Shown piece by piece: positions 1-6,683 of a DNA stretch of 20,834 nt. Source of the stretch: a virus. The translations under genes and the position numbers were made by a program. The stretch is from IMG/VR virus record IMGVR_UViG_3300005530_000085, positions 1 through 20,834 of that record. One strand, given 5' to 3'. Positions within the stretch are counted from its first letter, which is position 1, and every line of letters begins with the position of its first letter. Under the pieces are notes generated by a model. It was not told the DNA's origin, searched no databases, and was given only the letters and a program-made list of their open reading frames with translations.

Positions 1-61
1 GGCCTGCATCGGGTGTGCATTGCGCTGCGCCGGGTGCGCAAGGGATTGACAGGCGCCGGGA

Positions 62-190
62 ATGGAGAGGAGCGACGTGCGGAGGATTGGTAAGGCTCAG
101 CAATGGAACAGATGCGCTGAGCAGAGGAACCGCTCAGTTTTGGGTGGCGTAGGAATCGCACGGCCTTGCAAGCAGACGCGGTGGGACTGA
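62..190 (+). CDS. Possible 42-aa leader ORF
   Basis: An ATG at 62 opens a 42-codon frame ending in TGA at 188-190. It is Arg- and Cys-containing and I do not recognise it. It spans the two competing hairpins at 95-141, so it could be a leader peptide whose translation affects them; this is inference. Its upstream GGGA is a weak ribosome site placed too close to the ATG. Other frames are also partly open here (frame 1 is open from the window edge to a TAA at 91-93), so coding is not secure. Confidence 0.2.
   Translation: MERSDVRRIGKAQQWNRCAEQRNRSVLGGVGIARPCKQTRWD
95..141 (+). promoter_or_regulatory. Attenuator-like pair of alternative hairpins
   Basis: Segment A GCTCAGC (95-101) pairs perfectly with segment B GCTGAGC (116-122) around a 14-nt loop. 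Segment B, as CTGAGC (117-122), also pairs perfectly with segment C GCTCAG (132-137) around a 9-nt loop and is followed directly by TTTT (138-141). The two stems exclude each other, as in antiterminator/terminator switches. It lies just before the first gene of the early operon. The T-run is short, so termination may be weak. No ligand or leader logic can be read from the sequence. Confidence 0.4.
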
Positions 191-208
191 CTGGAAATGG
201 AGAGAGAT

Positions 209-934
209 ATGGCACATCCATTGATCGACAATCGCTATATGGTTCGACTCGACTTCACCGAGACGCTACTCGGCTCGCAGCCGACTGACAACATCGCCAT
301 CAACTACCTGCGGGACAAGCAGACCGAGGCGCTGATGCTCGAACTCAAAGCCGAGGGCATGGCCCACAAGGCGGCGCAAGCGGCGGCTGCGGAGCGCGTC
401 AACGAATCGCTCGAACTGGTCGATGAGGACAACCCGCTGCACGTGACCGGCTTCGCCTCGGACAGTCGCGGCCTGCATCTCTGGGATAACCAGATCAAAG
501 GCGCCATCAAGGGCATCAATAAGGTGCTCGGACTGAAGGTCGCAGGCAAACGATCCGGCGGCACGGCCTGGGCCAGCCCCGATATCCAGACGAAACTCTG
601 GATCTTCTCACCCGATGGCAAGCGGCGTATCCCTCTCATGCGCGACGGCCAGCGCATCACCGAGCCGGACCGCCTGCTGGTGCGACCACTCCGCGCCCAG
701 ACTCCGCAGGGCATGCGCACGTCGATCGCCACCAGCGAAGCGATCGACCCGCCCTGTAGCATCTCGTTTCGCATCGACCTCTTGCGCGGCCATCGCATCA
801 CGCGCGACCTGCTCGAAACGATCCTCAGCTTCGGCGCATTCGAGGGGCTGGGCCAATGGCGCTCCAGCGGCCTCGGACGCTACGAATTGGCCATGCTGGA
901 CGAGGTGCCGCTGAAGGATGAGGTAGCAGTATGA
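209..934 (+). CDS. Conserved phage early protein with RAMP-like glycine loop
   Basis: A 241-aa protein of unknown function. Start 209 is preferred over the in-frame ATG at 197, because GGAGAG (199-204) sits at a proper distance before 209 and would lie inside the gene if 197 were used. The N-terminal part reads as a beta strand (YMVRLDFTETLLGSQP), the middle has GLHLWDNQIKGAIKG, and the C-terminal end has a helix followed by GLGQWRSSGLGRYEL (about residues 217-231). This layout matches, from memory, a family recurring next to replication genes of many phages. The Gly-rich C-terminal loop resembles that of RAMP proteins (Cas5/6/7 fold), which would suggest RNA or single-stranded DNA binding. 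That fold link is inference. It overlaps the next gene by 4 bp (ATGA), so the two are probably translationally coupled. Confidence 0.75.
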   Translation: MAHPLIDNRYMVRLDFTETLLGSQPTDNIAINYLRDKQTEALMLELKAEGMAHKAAQAAAAERVNESLELVDEDNPLHVTGFASDSRGLHLWDNQIKGAIKGINKVLGLKVAGKRSGGTAWASPDIQTKLWIFSPDGKRRIPLMRDGQRITEPDRLLVRPLRAQTPQGMRTSIATSEAIDPPCSISFRIDLLRGHRITRDLLETILSFGAFEGLGQWRSSGLGRYELAMLDEVPLKDEVAV

Positions 935-1314
935 GACGACTCACCACCGTGGCCGCCGTCAATGCCCGCATCAATGAACTCTCGAACGAGATCCGCGCGC
1001 TGCGGGCGGGCCTGCCGCTCGACTCGCAGGGCGTGTTCATCCCGGCACGCGAACGTGCGATCGCCGATATCGAAGGCAACCAGGCCGAAATCGACCGGCT
1101 CTATACGCTCAAACGACGCATGCTCAACGAGCAATACTGGCAACTCGCCGAACGCTATGAGACGACCGCCTCGGTGCATGAGATCGCTGAGATGCTGGTC
1201 CTCTGGAAGCGCAACAACGCGCGTACCGCCGATGCGAAGGCGACTCTGACGAGCACGATCAAGCGCTTGCAAGGCCGCACCACGGAACCGGCGCCAACTC
1301 TTGGCCCGAAATGA
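931..1314 (+). CDS. Coiled-coil protein of unknown function
   Basis: A 127-aa protein, not recognised. It is almost entirely predicted helix: a first heptad-like stretch (VNARINELSNEIRALRAGL), a short break with Pro and Gly around residues 30-40, then two more charged helices ending in a basic, proline-containing tail (RTTEPAPTLGPK). There are no cysteines and no catalytic motif. It starts at the ATGA overlap with the upstream RAMP-like gene and is probably co-expressed with it, so it may be a partner of that protein (inference). Its stop codon TGA (1312-1314) forms part of the extended -10 element of the promoter proposed for the next gene. Confidence 0.7.
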   Translation: MRRLTTVAAVNARINELSNEIRALRAGLPLDSQGVFIPARERAIADIEGNQAEIDRLYTLKRRMLNEQYWQLAERYETTASVHEIAEMLVLWKRNNARTADAKATLTSTIKRLQGRTTEPAPTLGPK

Positions 1315-1331
1315 TAGAATCTCCGGATTGA
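1312..1331 (+). promoter_or_regulatory. Extended -10 promoter overlapped by palindromic operator (site 1)
   Basis: TGATAGAAT (1312-1320) is an extended -10 element (TGn-TAGAAT). No convincing -35 exists at 16-18 bp. The sequence AGAATCTCCGGATTGA (1316-1331) overlaps it and the predicted start point near 1327. It matches the palindromes at 6236-6251 and 11191-11206 in its core GAATCNNCGGATT. A protein bound here would block the promoter. The next gene, at 1352, encodes a small HTH protein, so autoregulation is a reasonable inference. Confidence 0.45.
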
Positions 1332-1351
1332 TGAGCGAGAAAGGCACGAAT

Positions 1352-1579
1352 ATGGCACAGACGACTTCCGCGCCGCCTCGGCTGGCGGTAACGGCCGATG
1401 AAGCGGCGGCGATGCTGGCGGTCCATGTCTCGACGGTCTGGCGCTGGCTCAAAGAGGGCCAGCTCCCATCCTCGCTGATCGGTGGCTGCCGGCGGATTCG
1501 CATTAGCGACATCGAGGCGCTTCTCGCCGCCAACTCAACCGGCCAGTTTCTGTCTGACGAGAGCGAGCCGGAGGGATGA
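1352..1579 (+). CDS. Excisionase/MerR-type helix-turn-helix DNA-binding protein
   Basis: A 75-aa protein. Start 1352 is chosen because GAGAAAGG lies about 8 nt upstream; a TTG at 1301 and an ATG at 1331 in the same frame lack such a site, and the frame from 1301 would run through the promoter. The sequence LAVTADEAAAMLAVHVSTVWRWLKEGQLPSS followed by CRRIRISDIEALL is the classic helix_turn_helix_17/excisionase winged-HTH pattern: recognition helix STVWRWLKEG and wing residues around RRIRI. Proteins of this type act as excisionases or small transcription regulators. No integrase or att site is visible, so a regulator role is more likely here. The operator-like palindrome 20 bp upstream fits autoregulation. 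Ends in a 4-bp overlap with the sigma factor gene. Confidence 0.85.
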   Translation: MAQTTSAPPRLAVTADEAAAMLAVHVSTVWRWLKEGQLPSSLIGGCRRIRISDIEALLAANSTGQFLSDESEPEG

Positions 1580-2073
1580 CCGGCGAGGATCGCTTAGCGC
1601 TCGCCCTCAGTGTCTATCCGGCCGTGCTGCGACGGGCAGCGTATCTTATGCTGAATCGGGCCGATGCTGAGGATCTAACTCAAGACACGTACGTACGCTT
1701 GCTGGCCATGCTGCCCCGGCTCGATGAGCGCGCTGATACGAATCGCGGCATGCTGGCGGTGCTCTATCGCATCGCCGACCACCTGGCCATCGATCGGCGC
1801 CGGCGCGCGCATCTGCAAATCGTGCCGCTCATGGACACGCACCGGACGATGCATTCGACCAGCGATCCCCTAACCGATGCCGTGGATGCGATCGACTGCA
1901 TGCAGCGGCTTCGCGCGCTCGATGACGAGCAACGTCTGGCCGCGGCCTGCGTCTATGTGCTCGGCATGTCGCAATCCGATCTGGCCAGCGTATCAGGCAT
2001 GTCATTGGGGACCATCAAGCGGCGCTGTGTCGAAGCTAAGCGCGCCATCTCTGCTGCATGGGGGCCACGATGA
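1576..2073 (+). CDS. ECF-like RNA polymerase sigma factor
   Basis: A 165-aa protein with the two-domain plan of extracytoplasmic-function sigma factors. Sigma region 2 covers about residues 10-80: ADAEDLTQDTYVRLLAML is region 2.2, which contacts the core polymerase, and YRIADHLAIDRRRR is region 2.4, which reads the -10. Region 4 covers about residues 108-160: LDDEQRLAAACVYVLGMS, then an HTH with the recognition helix SLGTIKRRCVEAKRAI. The linker around 85-105 is acidic. The gene sits in an ATGA-coupled chain between the HTH regulator and the methyltransferase. No anti-sigma gene is adjacent. It could redirect host polymerase to phage promoters, but which ones cannot be read from the window: the two recognisable promoters downstream look sigma70-like. 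Confidence 0.85.
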   Translation: MTGEDRLALALSVYPAVLRRAAYLMLNRADAEDLTQDTYVRLLAMLPRLDERADTNRGMLAVLYRIADHLAIDRRRRAHLQIVPLMDTHRTMHSTSDPLTDAVDAIDCMQRLRALDDEQRLAAACVYVLGMSQSDLASVSGMSLGTIKRRCVEAKRAISAAWGPR

Positions 2074-3041
2074 CGGCATTGACGATGGGCAGCCTCTTTA
2101 GCGGTATCGGCGGCTTTGATCTGGCATTCGAGCGGGCGGGCTGCGAGGTGCGCTGGCAAGTCGAGATTATGCCGTCCTGCCATGTCGTTCTGGCCCATCA
2201 CTGGCCGGATGTGCCGCTTTATCATGACGTGCGCGAAGTGGGCGCGCACAACCTCGAACCCGTTGACATCATCACGTTCGGCTCGCCCTGCCAGGATCTG
2301 AGTGTCGCGGGCAAGCGGGCTGGGTTACAGGGGGAACGCAGTGGACTCTTCCACGAAGCCATCCGGATCATCCGCGAACTACGCCCAAGATTCGCTGTTT
2401 GGGAAAACGTCCCCGGCGCCCTCAGCAGCCATCACGGGCGGGACTTCGCCGTTGCACTGGATGCATTGGCCGAATGCGGGGCGCTGGACCTTGCATGGCG
2501 GATTCTTGATGCGCAGCACTTCGGAGTGCCCCAGCGCCGCCGTCGCGTGTTCGTTGTCGCAGATTTTAGAGGACAATCCGCCGGCCAAATACTCTTTGAG
2601 TCCGAAGGCGTGCGCGGGGATTCTGCGTCGAGCGACGCGCCGCGGGAAGACGTTGCCGGCACCCTTGGCGGCGGCGCTGGCCAGCGTGGCTGGGCGCCTG
2701 ATACCGACCGAATGACGTTTATCGCTGGAACCGTGAGCGCCAAATGGGCGAAGGGGACCGGCGGTCCATCGGGTGACGAAGCACAGAATCTCATTGCCCA
2801 TACCCTTCAGTCCAGCGGTGGCAGCGAGGACGGGACGGGGCGCGGTACGCGGCTCGTAGCGGAATCAGCCGCCGTCCGACGATTGACGCCACTTGAATGC
2901 TCGCGCCTGCAAGGCTTCCCGGATGACTGGCTGGATATCGCCGACCTTTCGGACAGCGCGAAATACCGCATGCTGGGCAACGCCGTGGCAGTGCCGGTGG
3001 TCGAATGGATCGCACGCCGGATGATGGCGGTGGCGCCATGA
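2070..3041 (+). CDS. DNA (cytosine-5-)-methyltransferase, orphan
   Basis: A 323-aa C5-cytosine methyltransferase that transfers methyl from S-adenosylmethionine to cytosine. Motifs in order: I (LFSGIGGFDLAFERAG, residues 9-24, AdoMet site), IV (GSPCQDLSVAG, catalytic Cys74), VI (ENVPG, 112-116), VIII (QRRRRVFVV, about 155-163), IX (RRLTPLECSRLQGFP) and X (MLGNAVAVPVVEWIA near the C-terminus). The region between VIII and IX, where the target recognition domain lies, is short and Gly/Ser-rich. Start 2070 gives a 4-bp ATGA overlap with the sigma gene; an ATG at 2058 is also in frame. No restriction enzyme gene is beside it, so it is probably an orphan that protects phage DNA from host restriction or modifies its own regulation. 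Confidence 0.93.
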   Translation: MTALTMGSLFSGIGGFDLAFERAGCEVRWQVEIMPSCHVVLAHHWPDVPLYHDVREVGAHNLEPVDIITFGSPCQDLSVAGKRAGLQGERSGLFHEAIRIIRELRPRFAVWENVPGALSSHHGRDFAVALDALAECGALDLAWRILDAQHFGVPQRRRRVFVVADFRGQSAGQILFESEGVRGDSASSDAPREDVAGTLGGGAGQRGWAPDTDRMTFIAGTVSAKWAKGTGGPSGDEAQNLIAHTLQSSGGSEDGTGRGTRLVAESAAVRRLTPLECSRLQGFPDDWLDIADLSDSAKYRMLGNAVAVPVVEWIARRMMAVAP

Positions 3042-4378
3042 TGGCTGACACTCTCGATCGGCTGCCTCCGCACAACCTCGAAGCCGAACAATCCGTGCTG
3101 GGCGCCTGCCTGATCGATCCGAACGTGATCCCGGCGGTGCGGCCGTATCTGACCGATAAGGACTTCTACGCAGCGAACAACGGCGTCATGTGGCGCGCCA
3201 TCATGCATCTCGCGGATAAGCGCATTGTGCCGGACATGGTGACGCTGACTGACTTTCTGCGCAAGGCTGACCCGACCGGACGGCGTGACTGGCTGGAGGA
3301 TATTGGCGGCATTGACTATATCATCGCGCTCATCAACGCCGTACCGACCGCGGTCTATGTCAAGAACTATGCGGAGATCGTGCGCGACTGCGCTATCCGC
3401 CGGCGCTATATCGACGCTGGCGCCGCCATCATCAACCTCGGGTATAACGAGGCGCAGCCGCTGCCTGAACTAACCACGGCGGCCCATCACGCCCTCGATA
3501 AGGCCGGGGCCATCAGCGCGACCGAAGGCTATGGCGACATGGCCGGCGCCGTCGATCGGGCCTTCGAGCGCATCGGCAAGGATCAAGGCAAGTCTACTCA
3601 TACCGGCATTCGTGACTTAGACCGTATCACGCGCGGCTTTCGGGCCGGTCAACTCGTGGTCGTGGCGGCGCGTCCGTCGGTGGGCAAATCGGCACTGGCT
3701 GTGCAAGCCGCCTACTACAACGCGGCGCGCGACGGACGGCCGGTCGGATTCATCTCGCTTGAGATGAGTGAAGAGGAGTTGACTGACCGGTTGCTGGCGC
3801 TCTCCAGCCAGATCAACGCCCACGAACTGCGTGATACGGACATCGACGAATATCGCATGGAGCACATCAGTAACGCGCTGGGACGACTCTCGAATCTGCC
3901 GCTCTATGTCGATGAGCACAGCAATTCGACCTTGCCGGACGTGGTGGCACGAGCGCGCGCCTTACGCGCCGGCGCGGGAGTCGAACTTCTCATCATCGAT
4001 TATCTCCAGCTCATGTACGACGGCGACAGCGGGAACAATCGGGTGCAGGAACTGACTCGCATCACCCGCGCCCTCAAGCAACTCGCCCGTGAACTCCATA
4101 TCCCCGTGGTGATCCTCTCGCAACTGAGCCGCGCCATCGAAACCCGCACCGAGCACACGCCGATGCTCTCGGACCTGCGCGATTCGGGCTCGATCGAACA
4201 AGACGCCGATATCGTGATCTTCGTGCATCGGCCGGATTACTACGACGATAAGGCGCCGGCCAACCAGGCGGAATTGATCGTGGCCAAGCAGCGCAACGGC
4301 CCAACCGGCAAGGCCCGCGCCTGGTGGTTGGCGGAACGCACTGAGTTTCGCGCGCTCGCGAAGGAAGAGGCGTCATGA
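3038..4378 (+). CDS. dnaB-like: Replicative DNA helicase, DnaB-like
   Basis: A 446-aa helicase of normal DnaB length. The N-terminal domain begins with the signature RLPPHNLEAEQSVLGACL. The RecA-like C-terminal domain has Walker A ARPSVGKSA (around residues 210-218; the usual form is ARPGMGKT), Walker B LLIIDYLQLM (about 317-326), the LSQLSRAIETR segment and SDLRDSGSIEQDADIVIF. It unwinds the replication fork as a hexamer. Start 3038 gives the ATGA overlap with the methyltransferase and lets the protein start right at the conserved N-terminus; an ATG at 3005 would add 11 residues with no family match. It overlaps the downstream initiator-like gene by 4 bp, a usual loader/helicase pairing. Confidence 0.95.
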   Translation: MMADTLDRLPPHNLEAEQSVLGACLIDPNVIPAVRPYLTDKDFYAANNGVMWRAIMHLADKRIVPDMVTLTDFLRKADPTGRRDWLEDIGGIDYIIALINAVPTAVYVKNYAEIVRDCAIRRRYIDAGAAIINLGYNEAQPLPELTTAAHHALDKAGAISATEGYGDMAGAVDRAFERIGKDQGKSTHTGIRDLDRITRGFRAGQLVVVAARPSVGKSALAVQAAYYNAARDGRPVGFISLEMSEEELTDRLLALSSQINAHELRDTDIDEYRMEHISNALGRLSNLPLYVDEHSNSTLPDVVARARALRAGAGVELLIIDYLQLMYDGDSGNNRVQELTRITRALKQLARELHIPVVILSQLSRAIETRTEHTPMLSDLRDSGSIEQDADIVIFVHRPDYYDDKAPANQAELIVAKQRNGPTGKARAWWLAERTEFRALAKEEAS

Positions 4379-5193
4379 CCTATATCCCCTCGCATATCTC
4401 GCTGCCTCAGCATCCGAAGACGCGCCGTCTCTGCCGGATGCTCAATGCGTCCTTACCGGCCGTGATTGGGCACCTTCATCTGCTCTGGTATTGGGCCATG
4501 AACTACGCGCCGGACGGCGATCTCACGCCCTTCGACGCGGCCGACATCGCCGATGCCGCCGGCTGGGAGGGCGACGCCGATACCTTCATGCAGGCGCTCA
4601 TCGCATGCGGCCCTGGCCAGACGGCCGGCTTCATCGAACAGGTCGAGAGTGCATTGCACATCCACGACTGGGAGCAGTACGGCGGCAAGCTTCAGCAGCG
4701 CAAAACGGCGAACGCAGACCGCATGCGCAGCGCTCGTGCGGAACATGTGCAACGCACGTGCAACGCACAAGACGAGCACGTGCAAGCCGATGGGGGCGCA
4801 CGTGCGGCACATGTGTTGAGCCAGAGGAGAGGAGAGGAGAGAAGAGAAGAAAAAGAAGAGGAGAGTACGGCGCGTGCGCGCGCCCGTGCCAGCCTCGAAG
4901 GATTCGGAATTGAGCCGGTCAAGGTTGATGCGTTGTTCGATCTTTTTCCGGATATCAGCGATATGCAATTCGCGGTAGAGGCTGATGCATGCGCATCCTA
5001 TTGGCTTACCGAGCGCAAGGCGCCGCCAAAGAATCGCTATCGCGCCGCGCTCAGTTGGTTTCGGAAAGCACGGGAGTTTCAGGAAGAGCGCATGAAACCC
5101 AACAACCCTGAAGACCGCCCGCCCGGACGCTTGCCAGTGGTCTATCAGCTTTATGACGAGAATGGACCCGTACGCCACGAAGGAGACGATTAA
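4375..5193 (+). CDS. Replication initiator/replisome organizer-like protein
   Basis: A 272-aa protein with the architecture of phage replication initiators. The N-terminal domain (about 1-110) reads as a winged helix of the replisome-organizer type (YIPSHISLPQHPKTRRLCRML, then HLHLLWYWAMNYAPDGDLT and DWEQYGG). A highly charged disordered linker follows (about 120-165, rich in Arg and Glu), then a helical C-terminal domain (about 170-245, ending in RYRAALSWFRKAREFQEERM) likely to contact the helicase. It follows the DnaB-like helicase with a 4-bp overlap. The linker-coding DNA carries the iteron and purine tract described separately, just as the lambda O gene contains its origin. The function is inferred from architecture and place, not from catalytic motifs. 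Confidence 0.75.
   Translation: MTYIPSHISLPQHPKTRRLCRMLNASLPAVIGHLHLLWYWAMNYAPDGDLTPFDAADIADAAGWEGDADTFMQALIACGPGQTAGFIEQVESALHIHDWEQYGGKLQQRKTANADRMRSARAEHVQRTCNAQDEHVQADGGARAAHVLSQRRGEERREEKEEESTARARARASLEGFGIEPVKVDALFDLFPDISDMQFAVEADACASYWLTERKAPPKNRYRAALSWFRKAREFQEERMKPNNPEDRPPGRLPVVYQLYDENGPVRHEGDD
4735..4865 (+). other. Candidate replication origin: iterons plus polypurine tract
   Basis: Inside the initiator-like gene, GCACGTGC palindromes occur at 4754-4761, 4776-4783 and 4798-4805, spaced exactly 22 bp, about two helical turns. GTGCAACGCAC is repeated perfectly in tandem at 4747-4757 and 4758-4768. CGTGCGG(A/C)ACATGTG flanks the set at 4735-4749 and 4801-4815. Directly downstream, 4823-4865 is 43 nt of unbroken purines, turning A-rich in its second half. 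Iterons followed by a strand-asymmetric purine tract within the initiator gene is the layout of lambdoid origins. Function is inferred; part of the repetition could come from the low-complexity linker being encoded. Confidence 0.55.
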
Positions 5194-5837
5194 TGCTCTT
5201 GTATGTTGCCGGTCCCTATCGCGCCGCGACGCCTGCTCTGATCGACGCCAATATCAAGGCCGCCCGACAGGTTGCCGTGGAACTCTGGCGCGCCGGCCAT
5301 TACGTGATCTGCCCGCACCTGAACACGGCTCGCATGGAGGCCGAACTGCCGGACTCGGATGATCTCTTCCTCGATGGCACTCTGGCCATGCTCGCTCGCT
5401 GTGACGGCATCGTGCTCTTGCCGACGTGGGATGAATCGCAGGGTGCAATCGGAGAGGTTGAATACGCCAAGCTGAATAGCATGCCGTGCTGGACCTATCC
5501 TGAGATTCCCGCCCTGCATCCAACCGAGCAGAAACGCCCAATTCAATGCAACGCGATGATGGCCACGCTGATGCGCTTCTACCGCGTGCATCTCGACAAG
5601 AACGCCGATTACAGCCCTGCCAATATCCTCGGCACTGGCGAGCTCGGTGTCGTTGTCCGTCTCTGGGACAAAATCGCTCGCCTCATGAATCTTTCCGGCT
5701 TTGAAGTAGAGATACTCCGGAGTCACTATAGAGGAGCCGTAGAGGCGAAAAATGAGGCCGTAGAGGACACGCTGATGGACGCGGCGGTATACGCCATCAT
5801 CGGTCTGCTCGTGCGGGCCGGGAAATGGGGCAAGTAA
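5193..5837 (+). CDS. Deoxyribosyltransferase-like (DUF4406) / Nmad1 (DUF1599) fusion
   Basis: A 214-aa two-domain protein. Residues 1-100 look like the nucleoside 2-deoxyribosyltransferase-like/DUF4406 fold: YVAGPYR at the N-terminus, CDGIVLLPTWDESQGAIGEVEYA (split: CDGIVLLPTWD then ESQGAIGEVEYA) with a Glu in the place of the catalytic Glu. Residues 120-214 match DUF1599, nucleotide modification associated domain 1: RVHLDKNADYSPAN, LWDKIARLMNL and EAVEDTLMDAAVYAIIG. These domains occur in phages that alter nucleotide pools or DNA bases. The combined role here is inference: it may handle a modified or salvaged deoxynucleotide. Start by TAATG overlap with the initiator gene. Confidence 0.75.
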   Translation: MLLYVAGPYRAATPALIDANIKAARQVAVELWRAGHYVICPHLNTARMEAELPDSDDLFLDGTLAMLARCDGIVLLPTWDESQGAIGEVEYAKLNSMPCWTYPEIPALHPTEQKRPIQCNAMMATLMRFYRVHLDKNADYSPANILGTGELGVVVRLWDKIARLMNLSGFEVEILRSHYRGAVEAKNEAVEDTLMDAAVYAIIGLLVRAGKWGK

Positions 5838-6208
5838 TGGCTGATCTCACGGCGGCGCAGATCCGTCATGCGCAGAACAAAGCGATCGAGGACGAGAGTA
5901 AGCAGTTCATCCTGACGCGCTGCCGGCAGCTCGGATTGCCCGAGCCGGTGGAAGAGCACCGTTTCACGCCCGAACGCCGCTGGCGCTTCGATCTAGCCTG
6001 GCCGGATGTCATGCTCGCCTTGGAGTTCGAGGGCGGCATTCACAGCGGCGGCCGGCATACGCGCGGGAAAGGCTATGAGGCGGACCTCGCGAAATACAAC
6101 GTGGCCGCGTTGCTCGGCTGGCGCGTGTTGCGGGTGACGCATCGAGACGTGGTGAACGATGTCGCCACCGCCTTGCTCGAACGCGCCTTCGCCAGTCAGC
6201 CCTCATGA
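5837..6208 (+). CDS. PD-(D/E)XK family phage nuclease
   Basis: A 123-aa protein. Start 5837 gives a TAATG overlap with the upstream stop; an ATG at 5825 in frame would add 4 residues. The pattern FDLAWPDVMLALEFEGG (residues 51-67: Asp52, Glu63, Glu65), followed by GRHTRGKGYEADLAKYN and GWRVLRVTHRDV, is the signature of a common phage PD-(D/E)XK nuclease family found in replication modules, often annotated as endonuclease or VRR-NUC/resolvase-like. It may cut branched DNA during replication or recombination; its substrate is not shown by the sequence. It is the last gene before the 147-bp promoter region at 6209-6354, so it probably ends the early operon. Confidence 0.75.
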   Translation: MADLTAAQIRHAQNKAIEDESKQFILTRCRQLGLPEPVEEHRFTPERRWRFDLAWPDVMLALEFEGGIHSGGRHTRGKGYEADLAKYNVAALLGWRVLRVTHRDVVNDVATALLERAFASQPS

Positions 6209-6235
6209 ATCGGTCGCTTTTGCGCTCGTGAATCG

Positions 6236-6292
6236 TGAATCTCCGGATTCATACTCTAGACTCTTGACATTCTCTCGTTTTGTGCTTATGGT
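6236..6292 (+). promoter_or_regulatory. Promoter with upstream palindromic operator (site 2)
   Basis: TTGACA at 6264-6269 (perfect -35), 17-bp spacer, TATGGT at 6287-6292 (-10, 4 of 6). A 16-nt element TGAATCTCCGGATTCA at 6236-6251 has inverted 6-nt arms TGAATC/GATTCA. Its centre is about 56 bp upstream of the predicted start near 6299, a position typical of an activator rather than a repressor. Two further TGAATC-type half sites lie upstream (6205-6210 and around 6228-6234). It shares its core with sites at 1316 and 11191. It would drive the accessory operon that starts at 6355. Confidence 0.65.
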
Positions 6293-6312
6293 GAGCGCAT
6301 TGAGATATGGCG

Positions 6313-6333
6313 CGGGGCCGGCGGCAACCGGCC
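6313..6333 (+). promoter_or_regulatory. 5'-UTR hairpin before the accessory operon
   Basis: GGGGCCGG, six loop bases CGGCAA, then CCGGCCC give a 7-bp all-GC stem. It lies about 15 nt downstream of the predicted transcript start and about 10 nt upstream of the ribosome site AAAGGA (6342-6347) of the first gene. It is not followed by a T-run, so it is not a terminator. It may stabilise the mRNA or modulate its translation; this is inference. Confidence 0.4.
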
Positions 6334-6354
6334 CGCGAGCGAAAGGAACCGCAC

Positions 6355-6465
6355 ATGGCAGCACTCTTCGGATTCTCAGGCCAGTACGACGTTGCGTCGC
6401 TGGTCATCTTCTCGGCGATCGTCTTGTGGGCCGTCATGATGTTTCGCATGGCTTGGAGCGCGTAA
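6355..6465 (+). CDS. 36-aa single-segment membrane microprotein
   Basis: A 36-aa ORF with a good ribosome site (AAAGGA at 6342-6347) about 8 nt before the ATG. After a short polar N-terminus (MAALFGFSGQYD) it has one hydrophobic segment, VASLVIFSAIVLWAVMMF, and a short tail RMAWSA. It is the first gene downstream of the promoter at 6264-6292, and its stop TAA (6463-6465) overlaps the next ATG by 1 bp. Function unknown. Its small size and place in a non-lysis region make a holin unlikely but not excluded. Confidence 0.65.
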   Translation: MAALFGFSGQYDVASLVIFSAIVLWAVMMFRMAWSA

Positions 6466-6683
6466 TGGCTGTGATAGTGCTGGGAGTAGTCAGCGTCATT
6501 CTGTTCTTGCTCGTGCTCTTGTTCATGGTCGGCGGGGCCGGCATCAATCGCGAGCTGGTCAAGCTGCGTGAAGACGCCAGCGATGTACTGGAAGCGCTCG
6601 ATGCCGGCTATGCCCCGACTGATGCGCGGCTGGCGTTCGCCGTGCGACGGTTGCAGCGATCGGTGAAGGCGGGCAAGCGATGA
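6465..6683 (+). CDS. 72-aa N-terminally anchored membrane protein
   Basis: Start 6465 is the TAATG overlap with the upstream microprotein; the frame is open further upstream but without a ribosome site. One long hydrophobic segment covers residues 2-24 (VIVLGVVSVILFLLVLLFMV), followed by a charged, helical cytoplasmic domain (INRELVKLREDASDVLEALD) and a basic end (RRLQRSVKAGKR). This is a small anchor-plus-helix protein of unknown role. It overlaps the next gene by 4 bp. Possible roles such as superinfection exclusion or membrane tethering cannot be told from sequence. Confidence 0.65.
   Translation: MAVIVLGVVSVILFLLVLLFMVGGAGINRELVKLREDASDVLEALDAGYAPTDARLAFAVRRLQRSVKAGKR

Noticed and set aside
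46-51. TTGACA as a -35 box for the first gene
   Set aside because: No acceptable -10 lies 15-19 bp downstream (the stretch is GC-rich GGAGAGGAGC), so a promoter is not supported.
1-93. End of an upstream gene in frame 1 (stop at 91-93)
   Set aside because: Only 30 residues are visible, Arg-rich and without a recognisable pattern, and frame 3 is open as well; coding cannot be supported.
2379-2801. Long minus-strand frames opposite the methyltransferase, terminase, capsid and other genes
   Set aside because: They mirror codon bias of GC-rich + strand genes, lack ribosome sites and recognisable domains.
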